Assembly: GCA_022823725.1 (NCBI GenBank)
Contig: JAJEHL010000002.1
Coordinates: 1 to 64,000, forward strand
Source of the DNA: Candidatus Latescibacterota bacterium
GTDB lineage: Bacteria > Latescibacterota > UBA2968
Direction: 5' to 3'
DNA: 64,000 nucleotides
Made by a program: the position numbers and the translations under genes. Position 1 is the stretch's first letter, and each line of letters begins with the position of its first letter. This document shows positions 54,549-63,677 of the stretch, in pieces. The notes under the pieces were generated by a model, which saw only the letters and a program-made list of their open reading frames with translations, searched no databases and was not told the origin of the DNA.

Positions 54549-57500
54549 TTATGGCCGTCGCGTTTCAATCCACTCGTATATTACTGGCAGCAACACGAGT
54601 GTCAGCAAAGTCGAAGTGATCAACCCACCGACCACCACTGAAGCGAGCGGACGCTGCGTTTCGGCACCAACACCCGTCGCCAACAACAAGGGCACCAATC
54701 CGAGAATGGACGTACTCGCAGTCATCAAAACGGGACGCAAACGCAACTCCGCCCCTCGTCGCACTGCCTCTGCGACACCGAGTCCTTTTCCGCGCAACTC
54801 ATTGATAAAACTCACCAGCACAATGCCATTCAGCATCGCCACGCCAAACACCGCAATAAATCCAATCGCCGAAGGCACTGACACGTATTGTCCACTAAAG
54901 AAAAGGACCACCATCCCTCCAATTGCTGCAAACGGCACATTGGCGATAATCAGCGTGGCGTACTTAACCGAGTTGAATGCGGTATAGAGCAGCACAAAAA
55001 TGAAAAAAATCGTCAATGGCACAATCACCGACAAACGCGCCAACGCCCGCTGTTGATTCTCAAACGCACCACCCCACTCAATCCAATAGCCCGGAGGCAA
55101 GTCAATCTGCGCATCGATAGCCGCATTGGCATCGCGCACAAAGCCATCGACATCGCGCCCCCGCACATCCATCTGGATCACTGCGTAACGCTGCAATTGC
55201 TCGCGACGCACAAAAGAATAGCCTTCCGCAACACTGACATCTGCAACAGTCGCAAGAGGAACGATCGCACCATCGCTTGTTTTCAATGGAATGCGCTGAA
55301 TCGACTGCACCGACGCCTTTGATCGATCATCAAATCGCGCCGTAATATCGAATCGACGCACACCGTCAATCATAGTCGTAACCGGCTCATTGCCGATACC
55401 GGTGCGGACAACGGACAACACATCGTCCGCATTCACCCCAAACCGGGCGAGTTGATCGCGTTTGACCTGAATGCGGATCTGCGGCTTGCCGACATTGGCC
55501 TCAATCGAGAGATCCGCCACACCCTCAACTTCGGCAATGACATCTTTCACCGCCTCGCTCAACTGATCGAGCACTGCCAGATCCTCACCGTAAATCTTGG
55601 CGGCAAGCGTGGCGCGAACCCCCGAAATCAGTTCCTCTACGCGCATCTGAATCGGCTGGGTAAAAGCGACAACAGCCGACGGCACCACCACTTCCAACTC
55701 CTCGCGCATGGCCTCGGCAAGGGCCTGGATATCGCGGTCTCCGGGCCATTCGCTCTCGGGCTTGAGCGCCGTATAAATCTCCATATAATTGGCGTCGGCG
55801 GTCTCGCCTTTCTCGGCACGCCCGATCATTGCCACCGTAGTTTCAACCTCCGGGAATTGCGACAGCGCGTTCTCGATATCCTTGGAAATCTCAATCGAAT
55901 GCTGAAGCGAAGCCGAAGGTATCGAAGTCACGCGCCACATGATTGACCCTTCTTGCAGTTGCGGCATGAACTCTTTACCCAGAAACGGGAACAGCGACAT
56001 GCTCGCAACGAGCAAACCCACGGCACAGCCAACTACCACTTTTTTATTTTTCAGAGACCAAGAAAGCAAGGATAGATATCGCGGTTTAATGACGCGTACG
56101 AGCCATGTTTCGCGTTCTCTTTGCGGTTTTAATAACAAAGCCGCGAGCACGGGAATCAGGGTCAGCGCGAGCAATAAACTGCCACCCATAGCAAACGTGA
56201 TATTGAACGCCATCGGCTTGAACAGTTTGCCCTCCAGTCCCTCGAGCGCAAACAAAGGCAGAAATACCACCACAATAATCAAGATGGCAAAAGTCATCGG
56301 ATTCACGACTTCGCGGGCAGCAGCCAATACCGCATCCGTGCGGTTGACCCTCTCCGTCTCTGCCCTGCGTTCTGCCATAACGCGAAATGAATTCTCCACG
56401 ACGACCACTGCACCATCGACAATCATGCCAATACCAATGGCGAGACCGGCAAGTGACATGAGATTGGCCGAAAGGCCCGCTTCATCCATGAACACAAATG
56501 CAATGAGCATCGTGAGCGGAATAGAGACAATCACAACCACTGCGGGTCGCCATTCGCCGAGAAACAAAAACAGAATAACACCCACCAGAAGCGCGCCTTG
56601 AAATAGTGCATTCGTAGCCGTACCCACTGCTTTTTCAACGAGATCGGTACGCTCATAAATGGGGCGCAGAACGACGCCATCTGGCAGCGACTGATCGATA
56701 ATGGCGACCTTTTCCTTCGTCGCTTCAACCACCCGGGCGGCATTCTCACCGATGCGCGAGAGCACCATCCCGAGGACGACTTCCTTGCCATCGCGTGTCA
56801 CAGCACCAAAACGAAGTGCGCCTCCCTGGCGGATATCGGCGATATCCCGCAAATATACCGGCGCACCGCCTTCGACCTTAACCACCATATCGCCGATGTC
56901 GCGCTCGTTTCTAACCAGACCCAGACCGCGCACGAGGTACTGCTCTGAGCCGAGATTGATGTACTGACCGCCAACCTGGCGGTTGTTGGCCTCGATCACT
57001 TCCATGACATCGGTGAAGGTCAGGTCGTATTTGATGAGACTCAGAGGATCTATTACAACCTGAAATTGCCGCTCCTGTCCCCCCCATGAAATGACATCAT
57101 CAACGCCGGAAGCTGTTCGCAAGATCAAACGCACGTTCCAGTCGTGCAACGTCCGCAAATCCATATCGGTAATCGCCGCATTGAGCTTCTCATCCGCCCG
57201 TTCCAATGTGTACCAGAAAACCTGGCCGAGTCCGGACGAGTTGGGACCCATCTCGGGCGTGCCATAACCTTCTGGGATGCGCTCCCCTACCTCCTGCAAC
57301 CGCTCCATCACGAGACGTCGCGCGAAGTAGATATCCATATCGTCTTCAAAATAGACCGCGACATAGGATAAACCGAAGAGACTTACCGAGCGAATCTCCT
57401 TTACCTTCGGCAACCCGGCCATACTGGACTCGATGGGAAAAGTGAGAAGTTGCTCCACATCTTCAGCGGCAAGCCCGGGAGACTCGGTATAGATATTGAC

Positions 57501-57638
57501 CTGAGTGGGCGTCACATCTGGAAATGCATCGATCGGCACGGTTACAACCGCGCGCCAACCCAAAAAAGCCACGATGCCAAAGGCAATCAACACCAGGAAT
57601 TTATAGCGCAGAGAAGTATTTACCAATGCTTCCAACAT
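54549..57638 (-). CDS. Heavy-metal RND efflux pump, CusA/CzcA type
   Basis: The 1029-residue inner-membrane pump has the HME-RND opening PIDAFPDVTPTQVNIYTESP and FEDDMDIYFARRLVMERLQE. The proton-relay Asp lies in TM4 as AIGIGMIVDGAVVVVEN (D408). Two large periplasmic loops follow TM1 and TM7. CusA/CzcA pumps export Cu/Ag or Zn/Co/Cd; the TM4 sequence is closer to DGAVV of CzcA-type than to the CusA MVDAAI form, but this is not decisive. AGGAG lies before the ATG. It follows the adaptor gene by nine bases and is the last gene of the cusCBA-type operon. Confidence 0.92.
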   Translation of the reverse strand: MLEALVNTSLRYKFLVLIAFGIVAFLGWRAVVTVPIDAFPDVTPTQVNIYTESPGLAAEDVEQLLTFPIESSMAGLPKVKEIRSVSLFGLSYVAVYFEDDMDIYFARRLVMERLQEVGERIPEGYGTPEMGPNSSGLGQVFWYTLERADEKLNAAITDMDLRTLHDWNVRLILRTASGVDDVISWGGQERQFQVVIDPLSLIKYDLTFTDVMEVIEANNRQVGGQYINLGSEQYLVRGLGLVRNERDIGDMVVKVEGGAPVYLRDIADIRQGGALRFGAVTRDGKEVVLGMVLSRIGENAARVVEATKEKVAIIDQSLPDGVVLRPIYERTDLVEKAVGTATNALFQGALLVGVILFLFLGEWRPAVVVIVSIPLTMLIAFVFMDEAGLSANLMSLAGLAIGIGMIVDGAVVVVENSFRVMAERRAETERVNRTDAVLAAAREVVNPMTFAILIIVVVFLPLFALEGLEGKLFKPMAFNITFAMGGSLLLALTLIPVLAALLLKPQRERETWLVRVIKPRYLSLLSWSLKNKKVVVGCAVGLLVASMSLFPFLGKEFMPQLQEGSIMWRVTSIPSASLQHSIEISKDIENALSQFPEVETTVAMIGRAEKGETADANYMEIYTALKPESEWPGDRDIQALAEAMREELEVVVPSAVVAFTQPIQMRVEELISGVRATLAAKIYGEDLAVLDQLSEAVKDVIAEVEGVADLSIEANVGKPQIRIQVKRDQLARFGVNADDVLSVVRTGIGNEPVTTMIDGVRRFDITARFDDRSKASVQSIQRIPLKTSDGAIVPLATVADVSVAEGYSFVRREQLQRYAVIQMDVRGRDVDGFVRDANAAIDAQIDLPPGYWIEWGGAFENQQRALARLSVIVPLTIFFIFVLLYTAFNSVKYATLIIANVPFAAIGGMVVLFFSGQYVSVPSAIGFIAVFGVAMLNGIVLVSFINELRGKGLGVAEAVRRGAELRLRPVLMTASTSILGLVPLLLATGVGAETQRPLASVVVGGLITSTLLTLVLLPVIYEWIETRRP

Positions 57639-57647
57639 GCAGTTCTC

Positions 57648-58751
57648 CTAATGTACATGACCTGCGCCAAGCGAAGACTTGAGCACCAATGACTTGAGGT
57701 GGAAAACACCACTCACAGCGATCTCTTCACCTGCAATAAGCCCGCTGCGAACGACCGTCCACTCGCCCACTGTGGAACCAACCTCAACAGCCTCGGCATG
57801 GAATTCATGTCCGTCCTCGATCTTGAATACAGTCGGTGAGCCTTTGACCATTATCAATGCCGCACTCGGCACAGCGAGTACTGGTGCGCGCGTTCCGGTG
57901 ACAACCTCTACTTCGACAAACTGACCCGAATGCAAGCGATGAGCCGTATTGGGCACTTCAATGCGCAAGCCCTGAGTTCGGACCTTTTCGTCGAGGTGGT
58001 GATGAAGTTGAATGACCTTGCCTGGAAACCAGGTGATACCATCGGGGATGACCCGCACATTGGCACCAACACCAATTTCGGCTGACGTGGTCAGCACTAA
58101 ATATGCCTCCACCCACATCACCGATTCGTCGCTGATATTAATGAGTACCCGGCCAGGCTCGACCAATTCGCCGACAATAAAATCGTCCTTTAGCACCGTG
58201 CCCGCCTGTGGGGCGAGCAAATCGAAGGTACCGGTCGCTTTGCTGGCGTCTCCCGACTGCATAAGCGCCTCTGCCTGATCCATAGTCATACCGTAAGCGA
58301 GTACTTTGGCAAGAGCCTGTTGTTGTGCAACCTGCGCTTCGGTATAGCGTTGCTCAGACACAGCTTGCTGACCGAGGGTCTTGACGCGTTGCCATTCTCG
58401 ATTCGCGACAATCAATGCCCCTTGCGCTTCAGCCATCTCAACACTCGAGAGCGCCACCAGAGGTTGACCGACTTCGACTTCATCGCCGAGTTTTGCATGG
58501 CGCGCCACAACCTGTGCTGTAATGCGCGGGGTAACGAGCACAGACCGGTACGCGTTGATCACGACCTCGCCCGGAATCCGCAGGGTCTCGTTGAGCGCAC
58601 GCGGTTCAACCGTGCCAATAGCAATACCCGCCGCACGCTGTTCTTCTGCGCTCAGCTCAATTGCGGTGCCCTCATGGCCCTCCTCCTCGGCATACACCGG
58701 TTGGATCAATATCAAACACAGACACACCGCCCAAAATTTCAACATCGTCAT
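57648..58751 (-). CDS. RND periplasmic adaptor, CusB/CzcB type
   Basis: The start is the ATG at 58751 (MTMLKFWAVCLCLILIQPVY) with GGAGG five bases upstream; an upstream reading of 87 codons overlaps the TolC-type gene and is rejected. The 367-residue protein has a signal peptide ending VYAEE. The adaptor domains follow: AGIAIGTVEPRALNETLRIP, the helical hairpin VLVTPRITAQVVARHAKLGD with LALSSVEMAEAQGALIVANR, and the distal VEVVTGTRAPVLAVPSAALI. It links the inner-membrane pump and the outer-membrane TolC-like channel. The C-terminus has LGAGHVH, which might bind metal. Confidence 0.9.
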   Translation of the reverse strand: MTMLKFWAVCLCLILIQPVYAEEEGHEGTAIELSAEEQRAAGIAIGTVEPRALNETLRIPGEVVINAYRSVLVTPRITAQVVARHAKLGDEVEVGQPLVALSSVEMAEAQGALIVANREWQRVKTLGQQAVSEQRYTEAQVAQQQALAKVLAYGMTMDQAEALMQSGDASKATGTFDLLAPQAGTVLKDDFIVGELVEPGRVLINISDESVMWVEAYLVLTTSAEIGVGANVRVIPDGITWFPGKVIQLHHHLDEKVRTQGLRIEVPNTAHRLHSGQFVEVEVVTGTRAPVLAVPSAALIMVKGSPTVFKIEDGHEFHAEAVEVGSTVGEWTVVRSGLIAGEEIAVSGVFHLKSLVLKSSLGAGHVH

Positions 58752-58786
58752 CAGGGCCTCCAATGCGATTCTTTGTGTGTTGTAAT

Positions 58787-60046
58787 TTATCGGTTTGTAA
58801 GACCGAGCCAAGCATCTACCTGACCCGACGCGAGAAGCCACTCGAACCAGGCCTGCCAGACCTGACCGTGCAGATCGAGAGCACTCTCTCGCACATCTAT
58901 CGTCTGCCCTATTTGCCCCAAATAGTCGGACGTACTGAGATCCCCAGCCTGCCAGAGTCGGCGCAGTTGCTCGCTTTGTCGGTCCAGACTTTTCCGCCCC
59001 ATCTGTTCCCACTCACCCCAGGCACTGCGCGATAACTCGTAGCGCTCTGCCGCACTGGTCAGAAAAGCCTGCGCCACCTGCGTCGCATCATCGGCGAGTT
59101 GCCGCGCCTGGTCTCGCTCTGCCATGGCCGCGGTAACTTCATGTGTAAAGCGGTTCCGGATCGGAAGCGGAATGGACAGACCCAAACCGATCAACCTTTC
59201 GCCATCTTCGTATCCGCCGGTAAAATTCAGCGTCAGGTCTGGAAGCCGTTCGCGGCGTCTCAGTTTCACAACAGCATCAGCCATATTGACCCGGCGCCGC
59301 GCGGCGATAACCCCGGGTAATGCCTGCACCAGAGCCTGTGTATCAGCACTTTGATCCAGTATCTCCGGTAGTTTTTCGGGCAGAGAGGGCCACTGCGCCT
59401 CGGGAGTGCGCGGGCCAAGGCTGTACACCGCTTGCCGCGCCTCGGCCAGATCTGCAACCGTCATCGCTTTTTGAATACGCGACTCTGTCAAAGCAAGAAG
59501 AGCCTGATCGAGTTCTAACTGGTCTAACTCGCCGACCTCAAACCGGCGCTGCGCCAATGTCGCAAACTCCTCTGTCAACTGCTGGCGCATCTCGGCCAGA
59601 CGATTGCGTTCAACGCCTGTCTGGTATTGCGCGAGACCATTGAGCAAATCTACCGCAACCGCCCATCGGGCGTCCCTATATTCCGCCTCGGCAACGAGAC
59701 GGTCCAACTCCGCGACCTCAGTAAGTGCCTTGCCTTTGCCCCCCCAATCCAGCGTCTGACTAATCGATAGTGTGCGTATCCTGGCCTGTGCATTCTCAGC
59801 ATCCAGTGACAACTCGGGATTGTAAAGAGCGCGCGACGCGGCATCTCTAAGCGCACTGCTCGCTTCTAAACCCGCGCGTGCCGCCTGCACGCGATAATTG
59901 GAATCGACGACAGCTTGCACAAAACGCGTTAACGCGACACTGGCCCGGGCATTCCCCAGTACCGTTGTCTCAGCGACCAGTGTCGTCCACGACATTACTA
60001 TCAGGCCACACAATACGAAGGCGTGTCGATAGCATAGTTTGAGCAT
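58787..60046 (-). CDS. TolC-family outer-membrane efflux protein, CusC/CzcC type
   Basis: The ATG at 60046 (MLKLCYRHAFVLCGLIVMSW) follows GGAGGATGATTG, giving 419 residues. After a signal peptide (ending VAETT) the two-fold helical-barrel repeat of TolC is visible: ALRDAASRALYNPELSLDAE and LIGLGLSIPLPIRNRFTHEV. The latter is typical of the CzcC/CusC group. It forms the outer-membrane exit of the efflux system. It is the first gene of the operon, and a good promoter with a perfect -10 lies at 60108-60136. Confidence 0.9.
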   Translation of the reverse strand: MLKLCYRHAFVLCGLIVMSWTTLVAETTVLGNARASVALTRFVQAVVDSNYRVQAARAGLEASSALRDAASRALYNPELSLDAENAQARIRTLSISQTLDWGGKGKALTEVAELDRLVAEAEYRDARWAVAVDLLNGLAQYQTGVERNRLAEMRQQLTEEFATLAQRRFEVGELDQLELDQALLALTESRIQKAMTVADLAEARQAVYSLGPRTPEAQWPSLPEKLPEILDQSADTQALVQALPGVIAARRRVNMADAVVKLRRRERLPDLTLNFTGGYEDGERLIGLGLSIPLPIRNRFTHEVTAAMAERDQARQLADDATQVAQAFLTSAAERYELSRSAWGEWEQMGRKSLDRQSEQLRRLWQAGDLSTSDYLGQIGQTIDVRESALDLHGQVWQAWFEWLLASGQVDAWLGLTNR

Positions 60047-60107
60047 CAATCATCCTCCTGATGGTGACAATCAAAAGTAATCCGAAAAATTTATCGCGAA
60101 ATATATA

Positions 60108-60136
60108 ATTATATCACCAAACCACCCAATTGTCTA
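60108..60136 (-). promoter_or_regulatory. Promoter of the RND efflux operon
   Basis: On the minus strand TAGACA (60131-60136) and TATAAT (60108-60113) are 17 bases apart, giving five of six and six of six matches. It lies 62 bases before the start of the TolC-type gene. The surrounding sequence is AT-rich. Confidence 0.65.
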
Positions 60137-60153
60137 TATACAAATTGTAAAAA

Positions 60154-61536
60154 TTAAATCTGGTGCTTTTTCCAATCGCCCTGGGCAAACTTGCGAACGG
60201 TAAGCGCGCCCTGTACAATACTATAAACAATAAGCGCGGCCCAGATACCGTAGATATCAAACCCAAGTGTAAATCCCAGGAGATATGCCACAGGCAGACG
60301 AACCAGCCACTGGGCAATCAGGGTATAATACATCGGAGGCATCGTATCGCCGGCACCTCTGAGACTCCCGCTACTCGTATTGGCCGCACACAAAAATGGT
60401 TCGGCAATGACCATCGCATAAAGGTAGATAACACCGATGCCGATCACCTCCTGTACGTCGGTAAAAAATGACATGAAAAACCCCGCAAACACCACGGCGG
60501 GAAGAGACAGGGCAATATTGGTCACAACAGAAATAAAGAGAATCGTCCAACCGTGACGCTCTGCACCTGCAGGCTCTCTCGCCCCCAAATGCTGCCCCAC
60601 CATAGCCGTTGCAACTGTGCCAAAAGCCAGTCCGGTTCGCCGCAAAATGTGTTCCACTTGATTCCCAATCGCATACGCCGCAACCGCAGTTGTAGATAAT
60701 GAGGACATTGCAATAAATTTGAGATAAACCACACCTGAGCCGTTGCGTAAAATGCCCTGTAAGCCAGAAGGCACACCAATTTTGAGAATGCGCCGCGCAA
60801 CATCCCAGTTAAACCTGTAGGACGTATCGGGCAAAAGCGTGAGCGCAAAACGCCCGCTATAAAGACACCCAAGCCCAATCAAAGTTGCCGCACTGCGCCC
60901 CAAAAGACCGCCCACAGCAGCCCCCACAACGCCCAATGCTGGCAACCCCCAGTAACCAAAAATGAGGAGATAACACATTACAATTTGAATGCTACTACTG
61001 ATCAAGCTCAAATAAAAGGGCGTGCGCGTATCCCCAGCACCCTGAAAGCAACTCGCAATCGCGCGATTCAGCGTCATAAAAGGAACACCGATAAAAAAAA
61101 CCTGTAAATACGGCGTACCCAAAGCTGCCACCTCGGGGTCAGATGTCATCGCCGGAATCAAAAAAGGCGAAAGAGCCAAACTGCCCAGACCAAAAGCAAT
61201 ACTAAACAAAAAAAGCAGGGAAAACGCCTGCTTTGCCGCTGCGCTGGCTTCGCGCATAGAATCCGCACCAATCGCCTGTGCGACCATCGTCAGTGCGCCT
61301 CTCGAAATGGACATCATCGCAGTGAAGAGCACGCGCGTAAATACCTGGGCAATACCCACCGCAGAAAGAGCGACAGGACCGAGCTTCCCGATCATAAAGA
61401 GTTGCGCCATATGCACAACTGTCTCGATCATGCCTCCCCCTGCAACAGGTAAGGTCATCCAGAGGACCTTACTGGTTAGCGAAAAATCGACTTTGCGCCC
61501 GGTGGATTCTACTGTCGTTTTGAGTGGTTTGGACAT
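60154..61536 (-). CDS. MATE-family exporter
   Basis: The 460-residue protein has about twelve membrane helices in two six-helix halves. The first half has ALSAVGIAQVFTRVLFTAMM and the second ASSGSLRGAGDTMPPMYYTL-like (NTSSGSLRGAGDTMPPMYYT) sequence, a MATE hallmark. MATE exporters move drugs or cationic compounds out using Na+ or H+. The start overlaps the end of the upstream ABC ATPase gene by 28 bases, so it is probably co-translated with a sugar transporter operon. No regulator is nearby. Confidence 0.9.
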   Translation of the reverse strand: MSKPLKTTVESTGRKVDFSLTSKVLWMTLPVAGGGMIETVVHMAQLFMIGKLGPVALSAVGIAQVFTRVLFTAMMSISRGALTMVAQAIGADSMREASAAAKQAFSLLFLFSIAFGLGSLALSPFLIPAMTSDPEVAALGTPYLQVFFIGVPFMTLNRAIASCFQGAGDTRTPFYLSLISSSIQIVMCYLLIFGYWGLPALGVVGAAVGGLLGRSAATLIGLGCLYSGRFALTLLPDTSYRFNWDVARRILKIGVPSGLQGILRNGSGVVYLKFIAMSSLSTTAVAAYAIGNQVEHILRRTGLAFGTVATAMVGQHLGAREPAGAERHGWTILFISVVTNIALSLPAVVFAGFFMSFFTDVQEVIGIGVIYLYAMVIAEPFLCAANTSSGSLRGAGDTMPPMYYTLIAQWLVRLPVAYLLGFTLGFDIYGIWAALIVYSIVQGALTVRKFAQGDWKKHQI

Positions 61537-62291
61537 GGAATTAAAAGATGTTCGGGAATACCCTGCCCCATCACCATAGCTGCGATATCGTCCTGCGTGA
61601 CATCACAGATCGGAAAATCGCCGACCTTTTCGCCGTGGCTGAGAATGGTTGCCCGATCGGCAACTTCAAACACATGGGAAATATTATGGGTAATAAAAAT
61701 AACACCTATACCTTTTTCTTTAGCAGCCGTAATATAGCCGAGCACCTTGCGCGTTTCGCCAACGGAAAGCGCAGAAGTCGGCTCATCGAGAATAAGCACG
61801 CGAGACCCAAAGTGAAGGGCGCGGGCTATGGCAATCGATTGTCGCTCGCCACCGGACAAACGGGCAACGGATTCACCGGCATTGCGAATGTGAATACCTA
61901 TCTCACCCAGCGCCGAAGCCGCGCCTGTATCCATCGCTGCCTGATCGCAAAGCGTGAACGGACCGACCTGCTTGACGAGTTCTCGCCCCAGATAAAAATT
62001 GCGTGCAATACTCATGCTCGGCACGAGCGCGAGATCCTGATAAACGGTTTCAATCCCCAGATCTCGCGCATCCTGTGGCGAGTTAAATCGAATGACCTCG
62101 TCCTCAAAATACATATCGCCTTCACTCGGCGGATAAACACCCGTAATCACCTTAATCAGCGTAGATTTGCCCGCCCCATTATCGCCTAAAAGCGCGAGAA
62201 CCTCACCATCCTCAAGCGTGAAATCAATGCCTTTCAGCGCGACAATATGCCCAAAGCGGCGACCGATATTTTTTAGCTCAAGTAAAACCAA
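61509..62291 (-). CDS. Sugar ABC transporter ATPase, single domain
   Basis: TTG start with GAGG upstream; 260 residues. Walker A GDNGAGKSTLIK, signature LSGGERQSIAIARALHFGSR and Walker B VLILDEPTSALSVGETRKVL. The CUT2/ribose-type ATPases normally have two nucleotide-binding domains in about 500 residues; this one has a single domain. The gene is eight bases after the permease and overlaps the MATE gene by 28 bases. It supplies energy for a permease of the RbsC type. Confidence 0.9.
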   Translation of the reverse strand: MVLLELKNIGRRFGHIVALKGIDFTLEDGEVLALLGDNGAGKSTLIKVITGVYPPSEGDMYFEDEVIRFNSPQDARDLGIETVYQDLALVPSMSIARNFYLGRELVKQVGPFTLCDQAAMDTGAASALGEIGIHIRNAGESVARLSGGERQSIAIARALHFGSRVLILDEPTSALSVGETRKVLGYITAAKEKGIGVIFITHNISHVFEVADRATILSHGEKVGDFPICDVTQDDIAAMVMGQGIPEHLLIPCPNHSKRQ

Positions 62292-62299
62292 ATATAGCC

Positions 62300-63478
62300 T
62301 CAGCGTTCTTTCCGCACAAAATTGTTAATCACAACAGCCGCGATCATAATAGCGCCAATAGCCCCCCTAAAAGCATTGGAGGGAACCTGCATGAGAACAA
62401 GCCCCGTGCGCAACATGCCCGTCAGCGCAGTACCAATAGCCGAACCGATCAGACTGCCATAACCCCCCGTGAGAAGCGTCCCGCCAATAACAACCGCGGC
62501 GATAACCTCAAGCTCCAACCCCGTACCGCGCAATGGATCAACGCTCTTGAGACGTGCGACCTGAATAATACCTGCAAGCGCGGCGAGAAAACCCGAAATG
62601 ACAAAATTGGTTACGCGCACGCGGTCAATATGAATACCCTGCAAACGCGCCGCCTGTGCATTGCCTCCAGTGGCAAAAACAGCGTTCCCAAAACGCGTTT
62701 GACTCAACACAATTGCAAAAACTGAAGTAAGCCCTATCCACCACAGAATGCTGGTGCGATAATTACCCGTCCCAATACGCCCGTTGAGCGCGTCAAAAAA
62801 ATCAATTTTAACCGGCATCAAAGGATGGGGTACAAGTGCCTCGAACACGAAATAAGAAAAAAAAAGAAGCGCAACAGCAATCGGGATTTTGGACTTTACA
62901 GATTGATTTCTCGCCCGCCAGATATCCCGCGCTATCCACAGAACAAGAAAAAAAAGTGCAAGTGTCAAAATAAAAACCGCAAGACCGGGCACTTCGAGAA
63001 CCGGAGACTCGCGCGAATAGTCCGCATATCGAACAATGCGTCCCCCAGAAATAGCCGTAAGAGGAATGGCGCGATACGCGAGCATCGTCCCCAGCGTAAT
63101 AATAAAAGAGGGAATACCCGTCGATATGAGAAGCAATCCGTTGATCAAACCGAGCAGACAGCCGACAATTAAACCAATTCCCGCCGCGAGTAAAATAGGT
63201 ACACCATTTACAGTTGCATAGAGAAATGCGAGAGAAGACACCCCCAGAATAGAACCAACTGAAAGGTCAAATTCTCCAGAAATCATCAAAAGCGTAATAC
63301 CGATAGCGAGGATGCCCGGAACGGCCTGACTGTTGAGAATGGATGAAATCGCGCTATGGGAGAGAAATGTATCTGGCGTGGCGAGTGCGAAAACCAAAAA
63401 TATAACAGAAAAACCCGCTGCAGCGCCAGCTTCTGGAGAGCGCGCAAGGCGGGTGCGAATAGCGTCATAAGTCTTCAA
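62300..63478 (-). CDS. Ribose-type ABC transporter permease
   Basis: TTG start with AGGA upstream; 392 residues with about ten membrane helices. The sequence GITLLMISGEFDLSVGSILG and the later VAAVVIGGTLLTGGYGSLIG (AAVVIGGTLLTGGYGS) are the marks of the CUT2/RbsC family. It is larger than RbsC because of an extra loop (about residues 175-235). It probably imports a sugar together with the ATPase and the binding protein at the right edge. A MITE-like element (63493-63675) sits just upstream, between it and the binding-protein gene. Confidence 0.9.
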   Translation of the reverse strand: MKTYDAIRTRLARSPEAGAAAGFSVIFLVFALATPDTFLSHSAISSILNSQAVPGILAIGITLLMISGEFDLSVGSILGVSSLAFLYATVNGVPILLAAGIGLIVGCLLGLINGLLLISTGIPSFIITLGTMLAYRAIPLTAISGGRIVRYADYSRESPVLEVPGLAVFILTLALFFLVLWIARDIWRARNQSVKSKIPIAVALLFFSYFVFEALVPHPLMPVKIDFFDALNGRIGTGNYRTSILWWIGLTSVFAIVLSQTRFGNAVFATGGNAQAARLQGIHIDRVRVTNFVISGFLAALAGIIQVARLKSVDPLRGTGLELEVIAAVVIGGTLLTGGYGSLIGSAIGTALTGMLRTGLVLMQVPSNAFRGAIGAIMIAAVVINNFVRKER

Positions 63479-63492
63479 CAGAAATCCTATCT

Positions 63493-63675
63493 ACGTCATG
63501 TGTGACTTTAGGATCAGTGGTCATAAGAGCACTGTCATTCTGAGCGGAGCGCAGCGAAGTCGAAGAATCTGCTGCCTCAACAGTGTGCAGGGGCAACAGA
63601 TGCTTCGTCAGCCTATCCGGCTTCCTCAGCATGACACGGTGTATAGCACATTTATTTTTAAAGTCACACATCGCG
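63493..63675. mobile_element. Small inverted-repeat element, copy 2
   Basis: A 183-base element begins ACGTCATGTGTGACTTTA and ends with the complement of CGCGATGTGTGACTTTAA, as in copy 1 at 43507-43744 but in opposite orientation. It is flanked by a perfect 8-base direct repeat TCCTATCT (63485-63492 and 63676-63683), plus a shared A. The ends and ATCAGTGGTCA near one end are shared with copy 1; the interior differs and carries a GTCATTCTGAGCGGAGCGCA-type stretch. The element lies between two genes of an ABC transporter. No protein is encoded. Confidence 0.8.
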
Positions 63676-63677
63676 TC

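Noticed and set aside
58752-59012. An 87-codon N-terminal extension of the CusB-type gene
   Set aside because: It overlaps the end of the TolC-type gene, is Arg-rich with no signal peptide, and a good GGAGG with signal peptide starts at 58751.
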